A DNA stretch of 64,000 nt, taken from Bacillus sp. V3-13. GTDB taxonomy: Bacteria; Bacillota; Bacilli; Bacillales; Cytobacillaceae. Position 1 is the first letter of the stretch. Each line of letters begins with the position of its first letter. Below the pieces are notes generated by a model. That model worked only from the letters and a program-made list of their open reading frames with translations. It was not told the origin of the DNA and did not search any database. This document shows, piece after piece, positions 9,083-17,215 of this stretch. A program made the position numbers and the translations under genes. The DNA is taken from the NCBI RefSeq assembly GCF_002860165.1, contig NZ_PGUZ01000004.1:1-64000 (forward strand), read 5' to 3'.

Positions 9083-10648
9083 CTATTGGGTAGGAGGGTT
9101 GTTATCCTCCTGCATGCGTTTTAGGTTATGCCGTGCATAGGTGGACGGCCGCGAAAACATTTTCCACCATGGAGCCCTGCCAAGGATGTCTTTTACTTCG
9201 TGTTTTCTCAGCGGAGCTATTCCGGCGAAGTAAGGAACTCCAAATGAATTGAGCTGGCATAAGTGAGTAATTAATATAGTGGTACCGATGATAATGCCAT
9301 ATAAACCAAATGCAGCGGCCAGTATCATAAGCGGGAATCTCAATAGACGAATGGCGATGGCAAAATTGAATCTTGGTATTGTAAAAGAAGCGATACCGGT
9401 TAAAGAAACAATGATAACCATTGGAGCGGAGACAATTCCCGCCTCCACCGCTGCCTGGCCGATAACGAGCGCCCCGAGAATACTTACCGCTTGCCCGATC
9501 GTTTTTGGCAGTCTGACACTGGCTTCGCGGAGCGCTTCAAAAGCAATTTCCATAATCAATGCTTCCACAAGCGCTGGAAACGGGATGGCTTCCCGCGCTG
9601 CCGCAATACTGAGTATTAACGTAGACGGAAGCATGTCGTGATGGAAGGTGATCACGGCAATATAAAGAGAAGGTGTAAAAAGCGCCACCATTAAGAAAAA
9701 ATATCGCAGCCAGCGAATGAAATTTGAAGCATAAAATCGTTCATAATAATCTTCGCTTGCATGGAGCATTTGCCAAAATGTGATCGGGCCGACCAACACA
9801 AATGGAGTATTATCAACGAAAATGGCAAAACTTCCTTCAAGCAGCTGCCCGACTACAGCATCGGGGCGTTCCGTATACTGAAACTGGGGGAAAGGTGAAT
9901 AAGGATTATCCTCAATAAGTTCCTCAATATATCCGGATTCAAGAATACTGTCGATTTTAATCCTGTTTAAGCGTTGTTTTACTTCATCCAGAACATTTTG
10001 GGGAATGATTCCGTCTATGTAACTAAGCACAATATTAGTCTGGGTCTGTTTTCCGAGTACCATTGCTTCCATTTTTAATTTAGTCGTTTTCAACCTGAAT
10101 CGAACGAGAGCGGTGTTTGTCCGTAAATTCTCGGTAAACCCTTCCCTCGGTCCGCGAATGGACGCCTCTGTTACAGGTTCCTCCACGCCCCTGCGAGTCC
10201 CCTCCCGGACGGATATTAGCAGCGCGTCGGAATGGCCTTCGACAAATAAGGCTGCATTCCCGGACAGGACGGATGGAAGAATATCCTGATATTTTTTTGT
10301 TTTCGTCACGCTTGGATATGACACATTGTTTTCGACCGTACCAGGAAGATCATCCGCAGGCGGGACCCTTGTATACTTATAAATTAAATGTTCGATCACG
10401 TTGTCCGCTATTGCTTTTGCATTGACCATTCCGTCGATATAAACAACCAACCCTTTTAAAGACTGTGTGATCGCAATGTCTCTAAAAATAACATCGGAGC
10501 AGTCCTGAAAAAGCGCCTTTAATAAGTCGATATTTTCTTTAAGGGCAGTGGAGACCTGCTCATCAATCGAATCGGCGGGATTTGCCTGATGTAAAATCTC
10601 CGTAAAATCTTTTTCTTTTACTTTCTTTTTTCTGTTTAGTTTCTTCAT
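9083..10648 (-). CDS. GerAA-type germinant-receptor A subunit (operon 1)
   Basis: A 521-aa protein with a soluble N-terminal domain and a C-terminal membrane domain (about residues 290-490). The hallmark RGPREGFTE lies near residue 165. The ATG start at 10648 has a GGGAGGTGA Shine-Dalgarno site. It is the first gene of the A-C-D-B operon and is transcribed away from acoR. Known A subunits oligomerise in the spore inner membrane and act in ion release at germination. A forespore sigma-G promoter is expected upstream by analogy, but I could not find a convincing one. Confidence 0.93.
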   Translation of the reverse strand: MKKLNRKKKVKEKDFTEILHQANPADSIDEQVSTALKENIDLLKALFQDCSDVIFRDIAITQSLKGLVVYIDGMVNAKAIADNVIEHLIYKYTRVPPADDLPGTVENNVSYPSVTKTKKYQDILPSVLSGNAALFVEGHSDALLISVREGTRRGVEEPVTEASIRGPREGFTENLRTNTALVRFRLKTTKLKMEAMVLGKQTQTNIVLSYIDGIIPQNVLDEVKQRLNRIKIDSILESGYIEELIEDNPYSPFPQFQYTERPDAVVGQLLEGSFAIFVDNTPFVLVGPITFWQMLHASEDYYERFYASNFIRWLRYFFLMVALFTPSLYIAVITFHHDMLPSTLILSIAAAREAIPFPALVEALIMEIAFEALREASVRLPKTIGQAVSILGALVIGQAAVEAGIVSAPMVIIVSLTGIASFTIPRFNFAIAIRLLRFPLMILAAAFGLYGIIIGTTILITHLCQLNSFGVPYFAGIAPLRKHEVKDILGRAPWWKMFSRPSTYARHNLKRMQEDNNPPTQ

Positions 10649-11053
10649 ACCGTCTCACCTCCCTAAAAATTCATGATAGGAATTAATGTTTCCTCAGGTT
10701 AGTAAATGTATGTAAATAGTCCAATTAAAGCCGGCATGGAATTTTTGAAAACAGGCTGTAAATTGCAGCTGTTTGTATGCGCGGAATTTCAGCTTTATTT
10801 TTGAAGGAAAAGAACGCACGCGCACAGAAGTAATTAGAGCAATATTCGATTGTATGAAAATTTCATCTATTGCAGTCCGCGAATTAGGTTGCACGCAGAC
10901 TTTGATTACTCATCAATTTAAAAAAGAAGAGTGAAAATTAAATCCTGACAACGTGATGGATATTTATTTTGCATGTAGCATTTTTCGTGCTTTTCAGTTG
11001 TTTTGTCTGGTCTTAAGCCTTTTTTACCTAATATAATTTGGAGGGGAATTGGC
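10649..11053. other. Divergent intergenic region, ger operon 1 / acoR
   Basis: No supported gene. A short open stretch on the plus strand ending at about 10933 (last 26 codons after an ATG) has no Shine-Dalgarno site and no recognised similarity. Promoters for both divergent units should lie here, but none stands out clearly. Confidence 0.5.
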
Positions 11054-13000
11054 ATGAAGGAGATTGAGCTGCACCACATGTGGGAAATGTTTGTGAAGGA
11101 AGGGAAGCTGCATTCTGATTTAGATCCTGTCGTCAAGAGTTCCTGGTTAAGATCGAAAATCAACAAGGTAGATCCTTTTCAAGACAGCGGCACGGAAAAA
11201 TTATCTGATCATGAATTAAAGCTGCTGGCAGAAAAGAAGAAAGAATTAATCCAAATTTCACTGCCGCTCATGAACACTCTTCACTCACTTGTAAAAGGAT
11301 CGGGCTTTCTAGTCATACTCTGCGATGAAAACGGTTACTTACTAAAGGTGATCGGTGATAGGAAACCACTGGTCGCTGCGGAAAAAATTCAGTTTGTAGA
11401 AGGGGCGAATTGGAGTGAAGAGGTGATGGGGACAAATGCAATCGGCACAGCCATCAAAATCGGGAGACCGATCCAAATTTTTTCCTATCAGCATTATACA
11501 ATCGCCACCCAATCATGGACATGCTCAGCTTCTCCGATTTGCGATATTAACGGCAAAATTATTGGTGTTTTAAACATGTCGGGGCCGTTTGAAAAAGTAC
11601 ATCCGCATACACTCGGAATGGTCGTGTCGACGGCCAAAGCGATCGAAAATGAACTGCAGATAAAAGAAAAAATTGAAAAAAATGAACTGATGAAAAGCTA
11701 TCTCGAAGAAATGACAAACACATTAAGCGATGGAATCATCATTATCAACGAAAAAGGAACGATTATTAAAACAAACAAAATGCTCCAGAAGATGCTTCAC
11801 ATACTTCCAAATGAGATCGAAGGCGTGAAGCTTGCGAACGTCTTTGAAAATAGAACAATCGAAAGCTTCTTTTTGCTGAGCCAGGAGGTTGTTGACAGGG
11901 AAATGAAGCTGCGGGTTCGCAAAAACGGCGTCCATCTGTCCGTACTGTTGAGTGCAAAGCCGATTATCAGGGGACTCCATGTCATCGGTTCGCTTGTAAC
12001 GGTGAAAGAAATCAAGAAAGTACGCCAGTTTGTTAACCATGTATCAGGCAATCAGGCCAAGGTTACTTTCAATGACTTGATTGGCGAAAATGAGCGGTTT
12101 CTTGATTGTCTCCACGAGGCAAAGCTGACCGCCCAATCTGCATCAACCGTGCTGATCATGGGTGAAAGCGGAACGGGAAAGGATCTGTTGGCACAAGCGA
12201 TCCACAATGAGAGCAGCCGCAGGCAACACCCGTTTCTGGCGATTAATTGCGGCGGGATTCCGAGAGATTTACTGGGCAGCGAACTGTTCGGGTATGTGGA
12301 AGGCGCCTTTACAGGAGCCAGAAAAGGAGGCAATGCCGGGAAGTTCGAGCTGGCTGACGGCGGGACGCTGTTTTTAGATGAAATTGGCGAAATGTCGTTG
12401 GAGATGCAGATCCTCCTTCTGCGCGTGCTGCAAAATCGCGAGGTGGTCAGAATCGGCGGTTCCAAAGTGGTTCCCGTCAATGTCCGGATTATCGCCGCCA
12501 CAAACAAAAACTTAAAGCAGGAAGTGCAAAAAGGCAGCTTCCGCGAGGACTTGTATTTCCGCTTAAACGTCATGCCGATTACGATGACCAGTCTGCGCGA
12601 ACGCAAAGACGATATCCCGCTCCTGGTCCATTATTTTTCAAGCCAGCTTGCCCGCCGTTTGCAAAAAAGGATTCCGGTGATTCCGGATGAAGTGATGGAT
12701 TTATTAATGAAATATGAATGGCCTGGAAATATCCGCGAGCTGCAAAATATATTGGAACGGGCGCTCGTGAAATGCGCCGGAAGCGTGCTTACCGCTGAAT
12801 TGTTTCCGGAAGAAATAACCGGGCAGCACAGCTTGCCTGCAGAACCCGGTTTATTATTACCGAGAAAGGATGAATTAAAAAAGCAGGCATTAATGGAATC
12901 GATCACGAAGTACAATGGCAATTTCAGTAAAGCAGCCAAATATTTAGGCATTTCCAGAAGCACTCTGTACCGGCAGATGGAACGATACAATATTCGCTAG
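11054..13000 (+). CDS. acoR: Sigma-54-dependent activator of acetoin catabolism, AcoR-like
   Basis: A 648-aa regulator that activates sigma-54 RNA polymerase. Order of domains: an N-terminal sensory region with a GAF-like part (about residues 60-200), a PAS-like segment (about 215-320), an AAA+ domain with Walker A GESGTGKD at 370-377 and the sigma-54 contact motif GAFTGA at about 417, and a C-terminal Fis-type helix-turn-helix (KAAKYLGISRSTLYRQ). The ATG at 11054 is chosen because GGAGGGG lies just upstream; the frame continues 17 codons further without support. The downstream acoABC operon has palindromic sites and a -24/-12 promoter, which identifies the target. The effector is probably acetoin, by family. 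Confidence 0.93.
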   Translation: MKEIELHHMWEMFVKEGKLHSDLDPVVKSSWLRSKINKVDPFQDSGTEKLSDHELKLLAEKKKELIQISLPLMNTLHSLVKGSGFLVILCDENGYLLKVIGDRKPLVAAEKIQFVEGANWSEEVMGTNAIGTAIKIGRPIQIFSYQHYTIATQSWTCSASPICDINGKIIGVLNMSGPFEKVHPHTLGMVVSTAKAIENELQIKEKIEKNELMKSYLEEMTNTLSDGIIIINEKGTIIKTNKMLQKMLHILPNEIEGVKLANVFENRTIESFFLLSQEVVDREMKLRVRKNGVHLSVLLSAKPIIRGLHVIGSLVTVKEIKKVRQFVNHVSGNQAKVTFNDLIGENERFLDCLHEAKLTAQSASTVLIMGESGTGKDLLAQAIHNESSRRQHPFLAINCGGIPRDLLGSELFGYVEGAFTGARKGGNAGKFELADGGTLFLDEIGEMSLEMQILLLRVLQNREVVRIGGSKVVPVNVRIIAATNKNLKQEVQKGSFREDLYFRLNVMPITMTSLRERKDDIPLLVHYFSSQLARRLQKRIPVIPDEVMDLLMKYEWPGNIRELQNILERALVKCAGSVLTAELFPEEITGQHSLPAEPGLLLPRKDELKKQALMESITKYNGNFSKAAKYLGISRSTLYRQMERYNIR

Positions 13001-13011
13001 GAGATGAAAAC

Positions 13012-13086
13012 ATGGCTGAAGTTAATGATATATTTGGAAAGTTATTTTTGTTAAAACTGTCCCGTTTTGCAACACTGTCCCAATAA
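13012..13086 (+). CDS. Possible 24-aa leader-like small ORF
   Basis: ATG 13012 is preceded by AGGAGATG at spacing about 5 and opens a 24-codon frame that ends inside the acoABC control region, across the first palindromic activator site. It starts 11 bases after the acoR stop. It could be a real small peptide, the stub of a lost gene, or chance. No similarity recognised. Confidence 0.3.
   Translation: MAEVNDIFGKLFLLKLSRFATLSQ
13058..13074. promoter_or_regulatory. Imperfect palindromic upstream activator site
   Basis: TGTCCC-N5-GCAACA at 13058-13074 is a partial match to the better palindrome at 13099-13115, and another TGTCCC follows at 13076-13081. Likely a binding site for the AcoR-like activator. 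Confidence 0.55.
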
Positions 13087-13098
13087 AAATGGTGCAAC

Positions 13099-13115
13099 TG
13101 TTCCGAAATGGGACA
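13099..13115. promoter_or_regulatory. Palindromic upstream activator site for AcoR
   Basis: TGTTCC-GAAAT-GGGACA is a near-perfect inverted repeat of 17 bp, 41 bp upstream of the -24 element. Spacing and symmetry are those of an enhancer site for a sigma-54 activator. Confidence 0.7.
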
Positions 13116-13138
13116 GTTTCTTTTTTATCAATGCAAAA

Positions 13139-13152
13139 AGAAAGCGTTTTCA
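13139..13152. promoter_or_regulatory. cre site (CcpA operator) at the aco promoter
   Basis: AGAAAGCGTTTTCA matches the consensus TGWAANCGNTNWCA at 13 of 14 positions. It lies between the activator sites and the -24 element, so CcpA bound here would block activator-polymerase contact. CcpA itself is encoded at 60753-61754. Confidence 0.75.
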
Positions 13153-13156
13153 CGAA

Positions 13157-13173
13157 TGGCATGAAACTTGCAT
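13157..13173 (+). promoter_or_regulatory. Sigma-54 (-24/-12) promoter of acoABC
   Basis: TGGCAT (13157-13162), five bases, then TTGCAT (13168-13173) fits the consensus TGGCAC-N5-TTGCA with one mismatch. The start codon of acoA is 42 bp further on. Confidence 0.85.
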
Positions 13174-13214
13174 TGAAATAGTTGGGAGTATTTTTAAAAA
13201 AAGGAGGAGCTCAT

Positions 13215-14225
13215 GTGTCATTAACAAGTGAAAAAGTTAGTATTCCTGTTGAGAAGCTGAAGTGGATGTACGAAACAATGGTCAAAAGCCGCTATTACGA
13301 AGACACGATGGTTGAAGCTTATAACGAAGGGAAAAAACCGGTTTTCAATATTGGGGCAGGGCCTGTACCGGGGGAAATGCACTTAAGTACCGGACAAGAG
13401 CCGGCCGCTGTTGGCATTTGCGCCCATCTTAAAAAGGAGGATACGGTGACTTCCCCGCATCGTCCGCACCATCATGCAATCGCAAAGGGTGTGAATTTGA
13501 AAAAAATGACCGCAGAGATCTTTGGAAAGGTAACGGGACTTGGCAAAGGAAAAGGCGGCCACATGCATTTGTTTGATCCCGAGGTTAAGTTCTCGTGCGG
13601 AGGAATCATTGCAGCCGGTATTCCACATGCTGTCGGGGCAGCACTTGCCGCAAAGAAAAAAGGGAAGGACTGGGTAGCCGTTGCCTTTGTCGGCGAAGGA
13701 GCAGCCAATGCCGGAGGCTTTCATGAATCCCTGAATCTGGCGGCGGTTTGGAAATTGCCGTTAATCGTCGTTGTTGAAGACAATGCATATGGAATCTCCG
13801 TCCCGAAACAGGCTTCAACCGCTGTTGAATCGAATGATAAACGGGCGGCGGCTTACGGAATTGCCGGTGCCTATGTCCGGAACAATGACCCGATTGAAAT
13901 GTACCGTGTATCGGAAGAAGCAGTCAAGCGGGCGAGAAATGGACAGGGCCCTACGATTATTGAAATCGAAACGCACCGCCACCTCGGCCATTTTCAGGGG
14001 GATCCGGAGCTTTATCGCGATGCGGAAGAAGTACCAAATCTCCGCAAGATCGATCCGATTGTGAAAGTAAAAGAATTGATGCTGCTGGAAGGAATCGCAA
14101 CTGCAGAAGAAATAGATGAACTGGAATCAAGAGCAAAGCAAGAAGTCGATGAGGCCTATGCTTTCGCAAAGGAAAGCGAATACCCGAAACCGGAGGATGC
14201 ACTGGAGGACGTGTTTTCAAAATAA
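13215..14225 (+). CDS. acoA: Acetoin dehydrogenase E1 component, alpha subunit (TPP-dependent)
   Basis: A 336-aa thiamine diphosphate enzyme subunit. With AcoB it forms the E1 heterotetramer that cleaves acetoin and passes the acetyl group to the E2 lipoyl arm. The TPP-binding region starts at GEGAANAGGFHES (about residue 160) and ends near VVEDNAYGIS. A His-rich HRPHHHAI segment is near residue 80. GTG 13215 is preferred: AAAGGAGGA lies upstream at correct spacing. An overlapping ATG at 13213 is out of frame. It is the first gene behind the sigma-54 promoter. A pyruvate dehydrogenase E1 alpha is the alternative, but the AcoR context favours acetoin. Confidence 0.92.
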   Translation: MSLTSEKVSIPVEKLKWMYETMVKSRYYEDTMVEAYNEGKKPVFNIGAGPVPGEMHLSTGQEPAAVGICAHLKKEDTVTSPHRPHHHAIAKGVNLKKMTAEIFGKVTGLGKGKGGHMHLFDPEVKFSCGGIIAAGIPHAVGAALAAKKKGKDWVAVAFVGEGAANAGGFHESLNLAAVWKLPLIVVVEDNAYGISVPKQASTAVESNDKRAAAYGIAGAYVRNNDPIEMYRVSEEAVKRARNGQGPTIIEIETHRHLGHFQGDPELYRDAEEVPNLRKIDPIVKVKELMLLEGIATAEEIDELESRAKQEVDEAYAFAKESEYPKPEDALEDVFSK

Positions 14226-14256
14226 ACGAATTCAAGCAAAGGAAAGGGGATTTCAA

Positions 14257-15279
14257 ATGGAAACGGTAAAAACGCGGATGTTGACGGGAAATAAAGCGAT
14301 GGCTGAAGCGATTGCCATGGAGATGGACAGGGATCCAAATGTGTTTGTGTTAGGTGAAGACGTTGGTAAATATGGTGGGATTTTTGGCTCGACTCAAGGA
14401 TTATTTGAAAAGTTTGGCGCAGAACGGGTTATGGATACGCCTATTTCGGAAACCGCGTTTATTGGTGCGGCAATCGGTGCGGCTGCGGAAGGAATGCGCC
14501 CGATTGCCGAGCTGATGTTTGTTGACTTCTTCGGTGTTTGCATGGACCAAATCTATAATCATATGGCAAAAATTCAATACATGTCCGGCGGCAATGTAAA
14601 GCTGCCGATCGTATTAATGACCGCTGTGGGCGGCGGCTATAACGACGCAGCCCAGCACTCGCAAACATTATATGCGACATTTGCCCATCTTCCCGGCATG
14701 AAGGTGGTCGCCCCATCGACTCCGTATGATTTGAAAGGGATGATGATTTCAGCAATCAGGGATGATAACCCGGTTGTGTTTATGTTCCATAAAACACTGC
14801 AGGGGCTCGGCTGGATGGATCAGCTCGACGCGTCGATTTCACACGTGCCGGAAGAAGCCTATACCGTTCCGTTGGACAAGGCGAATGTTGTTCGTGAAGG
14901 AAAAGACGTAACGATTGTCGGTTTGCAAATGACGATGCACTATGCTCTCGAAGCTGCGGAAAAGCTTGCAAAAGAAGGCATTGAGGCGGAAGTGATTGAC
15001 TTGCGGTCACTTGCTCCAATCGACAAGGAGACTATTTTAACTTCGGTTCGAAAAACACACCGGCTGATCGTCGTGGATGAGGATTATTTATCTTACGGGG
15101 TAACCGCGGAAGTGTCAGCGATTGTCGCCGAAGAAGCATTGTATGACATGGACGCACCGGTTAAGCGCATCGCCATCCCGGATGTTCCGATTCCATACAG
15201 CAGGCCGTTGGAGCAATTCGTGCTTCCAAATGCAGAAAAGATTTTTCAAGAGGCTATTAAACTTGTAAATGAACAATAA
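14257..15279 (+). CDS. acoB: Acetoin dehydrogenase E1 component, beta subunit
   Basis: A 340-aa transketolase-like beta subunit. Typical features: VLGEDVGKYGGIFG near residue 30, DTPISETAFIGAAIGAA near residue 60, and a C-terminal transketolase domain with the segment DLRSLAPIDKETI. It pairs with AcoA to complete the E1 active site. ATG 14257 is chosen because GGAAAGGGG lies eight bases upstream; the open frame continues 47 codons into acoA without support. It is 31 bp from acoA and 15 bp from acoC, so one operon. Confidence 0.94.
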   Translation: METVKTRMLTGNKAMAEAIAMEMDRDPNVFVLGEDVGKYGGIFGSTQGLFEKFGAERVMDTPISETAFIGAAIGAAAEGMRPIAELMFVDFFGVCMDQIYNHMAKIQYMSGGNVKLPIVLMTAVGGGYNDAAQHSQTLYATFAHLPGMKVVAPSTPYDLKGMMISAIRDDNPVVFMFHKTLQGLGWMDQLDASISHVPEEAYTVPLDKANVVREGKDVTIVGLQMTMHYALEAAEKLAKEGIEAEVIDLRSLAPIDKETILTSVRKTHRLIVVDEDYLSYGVTAEVSAIVAEEALYDMDAPVKRIAIPDVPIPYSRPLEQFVLPNAEKIFQEAIKLVNEQ

Positions 15280-15294
15280 CAGGAGGTTGTCACC

Positions 15295-16437
15295 ATGTTT
15301 GAAGTAAAGCTGCCGCAAACATCCGAGGAGGATTTGGAAAGTGTCATCGTTTTCTGGCACAAATCGGAAGGGGATCCTGTCAAAGAGGGCGATGTACTTG
15401 TTGAGGTACAGACGGAAAAAGCTGTCTTTGAAATAGAAGCCGAGGAAAGCGGGGTACTGCAAGAAATTCTCGTTCAACGGGGAGAGGTAGCTGGTGTAGG
15501 CGATGTGCTTGCTAAAATTGCAACGGGTGCAGAGATTTCCGGCACGGAAAAGCAGGCTGATCCGGCAGGGGAAGCGCCGCAAGAAAGGACTGTTGCTGCC
15601 GAAGCGGCGGATCCGCAGTTTGTCAGGGCATCCCCGCGGGTTCGCCGCCTGGCCAGGGAGCTTGGCGTCGATTTGTCGTCCGTGAAGGGGACCGGACGAA
15701 ACGGGCAGCCAACTGAAGAGGATATTCGCCAGGCAAGTTTACAGGAGGACGTTTGCGAATACACAATAGTTCCTTTCAGCGGAATCAGGAAAACAATTGC
15801 AAGAAGGATGTCCGACAGCCTGCAGGAAGCGGCACAATTAACAGAAACAGCGTGGGCAGATGTGACATTGCTTGATAAAGAACGAAGCCGGATCCAGGAC
15901 AGACCTTCGTGGAATGATCTTCTCTTGTTTGCGGTAGTGAAATCATTAAGTGCACACCCGGAAATGAATGCCCATGTACATGAAGATCAAATCCACCAAT
16001 ACCGAAAGGTGCATTTGGGTGTTGCCGTTGATACAGATGACGGTTTATTTGTACCTGTTGTCAGGAATGCTGATGAATTAAGTTTAAGAGAGTTGAAAGA
16101 ACGGGTCAGCGAGCTTGTAGAAAAAGCGAAAGAGAACAGGCTGGCAACTGAGGAATTGTCGGGTGCAACCTTCACGGTTACGAACGTCGGCAGCTTCGGC
16201 ATTCAATTTTTTACGCCAATCATCAACCGGCCGGAGGCGGCAATCCTGGGCGCAGGCAAAATTGAAACCGATCTTATATTAAAAGCTGGCGAACTGGCCG
16301 AACGAAAAAGACTCCCGTTAAGCTTAACATTCGACCACCGCGCCATCGACGGCGCGCCTGCAGCGAGATTTTTACAAACCGTCATTCACTGCCTGGAAGA
16401 GCCGGCTAAATTATTGGAAGAGGTTTTGGCGAAATAG
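15295..16437 (+). CDS. acoC: Dihydrolipoamide acetyltransferase (E2) of acetoin dehydrogenase
   Basis: A 380-aa E2 core protein. Residues 1-78 form a lipoyl domain with the lipoylated Lys at 42 (QTEKAVFE). A linker leads to a peripheral subunit-binding domain at about 103-140 (ASPRVRRLARELGVDL). The catalytic acyltransferase domain follows, with the HRAIDG motif (His348, Asp352). It transfers the acetyl group from E1 to CoA. The shorter AcoC with one lipoyl domain fits. It is the last gene of the operon: a terminator follows and no dihydrolipoamide dehydrogenase gene is present, so E3 must come from elsewhere in the genome. Confidence 0.94.
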   Translation: MFEVKLPQTSEEDLESVIVFWHKSEGDPVKEGDVLVEVQTEKAVFEIEAEESGVLQEILVQRGEVAGVGDVLAKIATGAEISGTEKQADPAGEAPQERTVAAEAADPQFVRASPRVRRLARELGVDLSSVKGTGRNGQPTEEDIRQASLQEDVCEYTIVPFSGIRKTIARRMSDSLQEAAQLTETAWADVTLLDKERSRIQDRPSWNDLLLFAVVKSLSAHPEMNAHVHEDQIHQYRKVHLGVAVDTDDGLFVPVVRNADELSLRELKERVSELVEKAKENRLATEELSGATFTVTNVGSFGIQFFTPIINRPEAAILGAGKIETDLILKAGELAERKRLPLSLTFDHRAIDGAPAARFLQTVIHCLEEPAKLLEEVLAK

Positions 16438-16443
16438 ATTAGA

Positions 16444-16472
16444 AGGCTGTCCGTAGGGGCAGTCTATTTTTT
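16444..16472 (+). terminator. Terminator of acoABC
   Basis: A 9-bp stem with two G-U pairs and a 4-base loop (16444-16465), then a T run. Confidence 0.8.
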
Positions 16473-16520
16473 ATTCACAAAGAGTTGTTCGTGTGTTTTA
16501 CTTGATCTGTTTCAATGTGG

Positions 16521-16548
16521 AAGGGGTGGCCATTGCTGGCCACCCCTT
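16521..16548. terminator. Strong hairpin between convergent aco and ytzE-like genes
   Basis: A perfect 11-bp stem, AAGGGGTGGCC with GGCCACCCCTT, around a 6-base loop. T runs on both sides are weak, so it may act as a boundary or processing element more than a classic terminator. Confidence 0.5.
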
Positions 16549-16571
16549 GCTTGTGTTTTGTTCCTATGTTT

Positions 16572-16793
16572 TTAAGAGGTCATTTTCACTTTTTTTTGCG
16601 TAGTGGTCCATTTGCCGCGACTCGGGCTTGTGACTAAGTCGTTATAGGCGAGGACGTTCAAGTCTCTTTGGATGGTTCGAGGTGTGATACCAAATTCCTC
16701 TACAAGGTCCTGCGTTGTGACAGTTCCATTGTTCCGAATAAACATGTAGATGGACTTGATGCGGTTCAACATTCGGTTAGTTGAAGGTTTCAA
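16572..16793 (-). CDS. ytzE: Small DeoR-type helix-turn-helix regulator, YtzE-like
   Basis: A 73-aa DNA-binding protein made only of a DeoR-family winged helix-turn-helix (TTQDLVEEFGITPRTIQRDL, about residues 25-45) with no sensor domain. The TTG start at 16793 has GGGAG seven bases upstream. The name is given by size, family and its place beside the ythPQ-like transporter, as in B. subtilis. Its targets are unknown. A 400-bp non-coding region separates it from the divergent transporter genes. Confidence 0.8.
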   Translation of the reverse strand: MKPSTNRMLNRIKSIYMFIRNNGTVTTQDLVEEFGITPRTIQRDLNVLAYNDLVTSPSRGKWTTTQKKVKMTS

Positions 16794-17215
16794 AAAACCA
16801 CTCCCTATCCTTTTTTAAACCAGTGGCACTTCCTGCGACCGACAGATTCTTTGAAGGAATTTGTCTCCAAATGATATGTAGTTTTCTTTTCCTCAGACAC
16901 TCCTTTTTATTCCTTCGTCAGTAAACCCAAGTTGTATATACCTGTACAATTATTATTTTAACCATAAAACTCTAATAATTTCTAGCATTATAAAAAAGTT
17001 CACAAAATATTTACTTTTTCAGTGTGTAAAACTTGTTTTTCAAAGGATGGATTTTCTTTGTTAAATCAAATGAAGTATCCCTCCTTTCAGCCTTGTTATT
17101 ATAAACTATGGTCGGGACCGGGCTTATTATGATAAATTAAACGAAAATTAAGAAAAATAAATAGTTGCAACTTATCGCTGCTTAAAACCGTAAAATAATG
17201 GGGGGAGGAGAGCGA
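16794..17215. other. AT-rich divergent intergenic region
   Basis: This 420-bp stretch lies between the ytzE-like gene and the ABC transporter operon. It is AT-rich and holds the Shine-Dalgarno sites of both. I see no gene and no structured RNA that I can support. Confidence 0.5.

Noticed and set aside
10780-10933. Short frame on the plus strand before acoR, with a helix-turn-helix-like look
   Set aside because: No start with a Shine-Dalgarno site, very short, no family match that I can defend.
12052-12606. Long minus-strand frame inside acoR
   Set aside because: It is antisense to the conserved AAA+ domain; composition mirrors the real frame and it has no Shine-Dalgarno site.
13213-13224. 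ATG at 13213 as start of acoA
   Set aside because: Out of frame: it gives a stop after two further codons. GTG 13215 keeps the frame and fits the spacing.
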